From: Synergistaceae bacterium | GTDB taxonomy: Bacteria; Synergistota; Synergistia; Synergistales; Synergistaceae | Length of the DNA stretch: 8,849 nt | NCBI GenBank assembly: GCA_030531285.1 | Contig: JAUNNW010000053.1 | Location: 1-8,849, forward strand | Direction: 5' to 3' | The notes under the pieces: generated by a model | What the model was told of the DNA's origin: nothing | Database searches by the model: none | The model's input: the letters and a program-made list of their open reading frames with translations, nothing else | Shown: positions 6,456-8,849 of the stretch, in pieces | How positions within the stretch are numbered: the stretch's first letter is position 1 | How the letters are laid out: each line of letters begins with the position of its first letter | Made by a program: the position numbers and the translations under genes

Positions 6456-7277
6456 TTGAAGATTACAGTGCTGATGGACGATAAAGGTTCTGAAAATCTC
6501 GCTCTTCAAAGCGAACACGGTCTTTCTATGTGGGTAGAGTACAACGGCACGAAACTGCTGTTTGATTTCGGCTCGACCTCGCTTCCTTTTTTCAATGCAG
6601 AACAGCTCGGCATAGACGTTTCGACAGCTGATTTTATGCTGTGCAGCCACGCGCATTACGATCATGCGGGCGGTTTTCATTATGTTATGAAGCAGGGCTG
6701 GACCAAGCAGCTTATAACGGGAAGGCACTTTTGGGAAGAAAAATTTGGATTTAACGGCGTTAAGTACACCTATCTCGGTACCGGCTTTGGCAAAGCTGAT
6801 TTAGACAGGCTCGGAATTGAACACAAAGTTTGCGAAAATATGCTTGAGCTTGTTCACGGATGCTTTGTGCTGACCGGCTTTGAACGCCGTTACGCGTTTG
6901 AAAAAATTCCGGAACGCTTTGTTAAAAAGACTGCAGACGGATACGTGCGCGATGACTTTGACGATGAAATATGTCTTGCTTTTGACACGGAGAAGGGGCT
7001 TGTTGTTCTTGTAGGCTGTTCGCACCCAGGTATACTCAACATTCTCTCATCGGTAAGCAAAAGACTTGGCAAAAATATTGCCGCGGTTTTCGGCGGGACT
7101 CATTTAATGGAAGCCGATGGGGAACGTATAGCATATACGCTTGCCGAAATGAAGAAACTCGGTGTCGGCATCAACGGATTTTCTCACTGCTCCGGACACA
7201 CCGTACAGGAAGCGCTGAAGGACGACACGTCGCTATGCGGCTGCCACCTCGCAACAGGCGATGTAATTGAGTTTTAA
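6456..7277 (+). CDS. Metallo-beta-lactamase-fold hydrolase (COG1237-like)
   Basis: This is a 273-residue cytoplasmic metal-dependent hydrolase. The metal-binding motif SHAHYDHAGG (64-73) gives H65, H67, D69 and H70. GCSHPGILNI (187-196) gives H190, and GGTHL (213-217) and FSHCSGH (242-247) complete the pattern typical of the archaeal-type subgroup annotated COG1237. That subgroup includes a dihydropterin-ribofuranosyl-aminobenzene phosphate synthase, but most bacterial members have no proven substrate. The TTG start is preferred because of the GGGAGAG site and because MKITVLMDD forms the expected first beta strand; starting at the Met at 6474 would lose most of it. There is no signal peptide. 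The C-terminal end carries CGCHLATGD, with two cysteines that might bind metal. Neighbouring genes do not reveal a pathway. The fold is secure; the substrate is unknown. Confidence 0.88.
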   Translation: MKITVLMDDKGSENLALQSEHGLSMWVEYNGTKLLFDFGSTSLPFFNAEQLGIDVSTADFMLCSHAHYDHAGGFHYVMKQGWTKQLITGRHFWEEKFGFNGVKYTYLGTGFGKADLDRLGIEHKVCENMLELVHGCFVLTGFERRYAFEKIPERFVKKTADGYVRDDFDDEICLAFDTEKGLVVLVGCSHPGILNILSSVSKRLGKNIAAVFGGTHLMEADGERIAYTLAEMKKLGVGINGFSHCSGHTVQEALKDDTSLCGCHLATGDVIEF

Positions 7278-7300
7278 ATTTTAAATTCTGAATTTTGAAT
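7277..7300. repeat. AT-rich element with AATTTT repeats and a 13-base palindrome
   Basis: Directly after the hydrolase stop, AATTTT occurs twice 14 bases apart. The span 7283-7295 (AAATTCTGAATTT) is a perfect palindrome about a central T. It is too tight and AT-rich to be a strong RNA hairpin, though it could act as a weak terminator or an upstream promoter element. Confidence 0.35.
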
Positions 7301-7326
7301 AAAATCGCAGCTAAATTCGTGTATTG

Positions 7327-7341
7327 CACCGCTCTGCGGTG
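7327..7341 (+). promoter_or_regulatory. Perfect inverted repeat upstream of the GntP permease gene (possible operator or leader hairpin)
   Basis: CACCGC (7327-7332) and GCGGTG (7336-7341) form a perfect 6-bp stem with loop TCT, flanked by GTA (7321-7323) and TAC (7344-7346) that can extend it across an internal loop. No T-run follows, so it is not a terminator. It lies 16 bases before the ribosome-binding site of the permease gene. A weak promoter reading, TTGCAC (7324-7329) with TACAAA (7344-7349), would place the repeat between the -35 and -10 boxes, but the spacing is only 14 bases. Confidence 0.4.
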
Positions 7342-7371
7342 AGTACAAATACAAATCAAGGGGGACTGAAA

Positions 7372-8712
7372 ATGTCCAGCGCGTTTATGTTCTCAGTTAT
7401 TTTTCTTTCAGTAATCGCGATGATATTTGCTATTTCAAAACTGAAACAGCATCCGTTCATCGTAATGGTTATTATCGCGATACTTGTCGGTCTTGTCTGC
7501 GGAATGGACCCCGAAGAGGTCATCAAGACAGTTAAAACCGGCTTCGGCAACATACTCGGCAACATCGGTATCGTTATCCTTTGCGGAACCATCATCGGAA
7601 CAATTCTTGAAAAAACCGGTGCGGCTCTCACAATGGCTAACACGATTCTCGGAATCGTCGGCAAAGAACGCTCTGTCCTTACGATGGGTATAGTCGGTTA
7701 CATTACCGGTATCCCCGTCTTCTGCGACTCAGGCTTCGTTATCCTTTCCCCGATTTCAAGAGCTCTTGCAGCCCAGTCCAACAAGTCACTTGCCGTTATA
7801 GCGACAGCCCTCTCAGGCGGTCTCTATGCAACGCACTGCCTTGTTCCGCCTACGCCGGGACCAATCGCCATTGCCGGTAACCTCGGCGCTGACCTCGGTC
7901 TCGTCATCATGACCGGTCTTGTGATATCAATCCCTGCGGTTGCATTTGCAATTTTCTACGCAAACAAGATCGCATCAACGATTGACATTCCTGCCAACCC
8001 GCAGTTCACGGTTGAAGAACTCCTCGAAAAATACGGCAAACTCCCGGGCGCTCTTCACAGCTTCTCACCGATTATTCTTCCGATCATCCTTATCGCTCTC
8101 AAGTCAATAGGCGATTTTAAAACGCATCCGCTCGGAGAAGGCGCGCTTCAGCATTTCGTTTCCTTCATCGGAAACCCTGTTATCGCCCTTATCATCGGTG
8201 TGTTCCTCGCCATGACGCTTATCCCCGTCCATGACAAAGATACGGACCTTGCATGGGTAACGGAAGGCGTGCAGAACTCAGCGGCAATTCTCGTTATCAC
8301 GGCTGCCGGCGGTTCATTCGGCGCAATCCTCGGAAAACTTCCGATCGCAGACGCGCTTCAGGGCTCACTGCTTAACCTCGGACTCGGTATTCTTATCCCG
8401 TTCCTTATCTCAACAATTCTCAAGCTCTCAATGGGTGCCTCAACGGTTGCTATGATCGTAACCTCACAGATGGTTGCACCGCTGCTTGGAACGCTCGGTT
8501 TTGATTCAGCAATGGGCAAAGTTCTCGTCACAATGGCAATCGGCGCCGGCTCAATGACAGCCTCACACGCAAACGACTCCTACTTCTGGGTTGTATCACA
8601 GTTCTCAGATATGAAGCCGTCAGAAGCCTACAAGTGCCAGACCGGTATGACCGGAGCAATGGGTCTTGTCTGCCTCGTTGTAATCTACATCGCATCACTT
8701 ATTCTTCTCTAG
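7372..8712 (+). CDS. GntP-family permease, probable glycerate:H+ symporter
   Basis: This is a 446-residue inner-membrane transporter of the gluconate:H+ symporter (GntP) family, which imports sugar acids such as gluconate or glycerate with protons. A hydrophobic helix starts at the N-terminus, and about 12 or more membrane segments are visible. Conserved family blocks include GIPVFCDSGFVIL (113-125), THCLVPPTPGP (154-164) and SMTASHANDSYFWVV (394-408). The ATG at 7372 has AGGGGG with 7 bases between. An in-frame GTG at 7324 would lie inside an inverted repeat with no ribosome-binding site, so it is rejected. The next gene begins as a glycerate kinase, which favours glycerate as the substrate over gluconate. 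That is inference from context; the family itself is clear. Confidence 0.93.
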   Translation: MSSAFMFSVIFLSVIAMIFAISKLKQHPFIVMVIIAILVGLVCGMDPEEVIKTVKTGFGNILGNIGIVILCGTIIGTILEKTGAALTMANTILGIVGKERSVLTMGIVGYITGIPVFCDSGFVILSPISRALAAQSNKSLAVIATALSGGLYATHCLVPPTPGPIAIAGNLGADLGLVIMTGLVISIPAVAFAIFYANKIASTIDIPANPQFTVEELLEKYGKLPGALHSFSPIILPIILIALKSIGDFKTHPLGEGALQHFVSFIGNPVIALIIGVFLAMTLIPVHDKDTDLAWVTEGVQNSAAILVITAAGGSFGAILGKLPIADALQGSLLNLGLGILIPFLISTILKLSMGASTVAMIVTSQMVAPLLGTLGFDSAMGKVLVTMAIGAGSMTASHANDSYFWVVSQFSDMKPSEAYKCQTGMTGAMGLVCLVVIYIASLILL

Positions 8713-8723
8713 GAAATACCAAT

Positions 8724-8757
8724 AAAACAGGGTGGGCAAGAGCCTGCCCTGTTTTTT
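8724..8757 (+). terminator. Intrinsic terminator-like hairpin between permease and glycerate kinase genes
   Basis: A 14-bp stem (8724-8737 with 8742-8755, two G-T wobbles, loop AAGA) ends in six Ts at 8752-8757. It lies 11 bases after the permease stop and only a few bases before the AAAGGGGTG ribosome-binding site of the kinase gene. No room exists for a separate promoter between the hairpin and the kinase start, so the kinase must depend on read-through, or on a promoter that overlaps the hairpin or the permease end. Confidence 0.82.
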
Positions 8758-8775
8758 CAAAAAGGGGTGCTGAAA

Positions 8776-8849
8776 ATGAAAAAAGTAGTAGTTGTATCGG
8801 ATTCTTTCAAAGGCTCTATCGATTCAATTGAAATCTGCCACATTGCCAA
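8776..8849 (+). CDS. Glycerate kinase, N-terminal fragment (3' end outside window)
   Basis: Only the first 24 codons are inside the window. They read MKKVVVVSDSFKGSIDSIEI and then CHIA, matching the start of the GarK/GlxK glycerate kinase family (pattern: hydrophobic strand, then DSFKGS). This family phosphorylates D-glycerate, usually to 2-phosphoglycerate, feeding lower glycolysis. AAAGGGGTG (8760-8768) precedes the ATG at normal spacing. Adjacency to a GntP-family permease makes a glycerate uptake-and-use module likely. The fragment is short, but DSFKGS at this position is distinctive. Confidence 0.85.
   Translation, partial: MKKVVVVSDSFKGSIDSIEICHIA

Noticed and set aside
7324..7371. Longer GTG start for the GntP permease
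   Set aside because: It has no ribosome-binding site and covers an inverted repeat. The ATG at 7372 has AGGGGG at ideal spacing.

Overview
The window looks like chromosomal DNA from an anaerobic diderm bacterium of moderate GC. Genes are tightly packed, ribosome-binding sites are strong (AGGAGG-like), and simple intrinsic terminators are recognisable. It contains a bacterial GlnRS. The solute-binding protein has a cleavable Sec signal and no lipoprotein cysteine, which points to a true periplasm. My lineage guess is Synergistota, with Negativicutes or a similar group as alternatives; this is inference from gene style only. I see no rRNA, tRNA, CRISPR array, insertion sequence or phage gene.

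Layout. (1) 2-490, plus strand: the C-terminal end of glutaminyl-tRNA synthetase, closed by a long bidirectional terminator at 504-549. (2) 558-5499, minus strand: a four-gene ABC importer operon of the ferric-iron/AfuA-FbpA type. In transcription order it encodes a periplasmic binding protein, ATPase A, a fused two-domain permease and ATPase B. The last three genes are translationally coupled: TAATG overlap, then a 1-base gap. A hairpin with a short T-run lies between the binding-protein gene and the rest. (3) 5500-5701: a divergent promoter region. (4) 5702-6346, plus strand: a histidine-phosphatase (phosphoglycerate mutase-like) gene. (5) 6456-7277, plus strand: a metallo-beta-lactamase-fold hydrolase with a TTG start. 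(6) 7372-8712, plus strand: a GntP-family permease, followed after a terminator-like hairpin by the first 24 codons of a glycerate kinase (8776 to the window edge). This pair reads as a glycerate uptake and phosphorylation module.

How the genes work together. The importer operon carries two different ATPases for one fused permease, where FbpABC-type systems normally use one ATPase as a homodimer. ATPase A has a canonical LSGGQ signature; ATPase B has LSGGG. This suggests an asymmetric heterodimeric motor and is the most unusual feature here. The transported substrate cannot be settled from the sequence. Both transport modules have an intrinsic-terminator-like hairpin just after the first gene, which fits attenuation that makes the first product in excess. 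I did not find a clearly novel defence or mobile system; most of the window is ordinary metabolism and transport.
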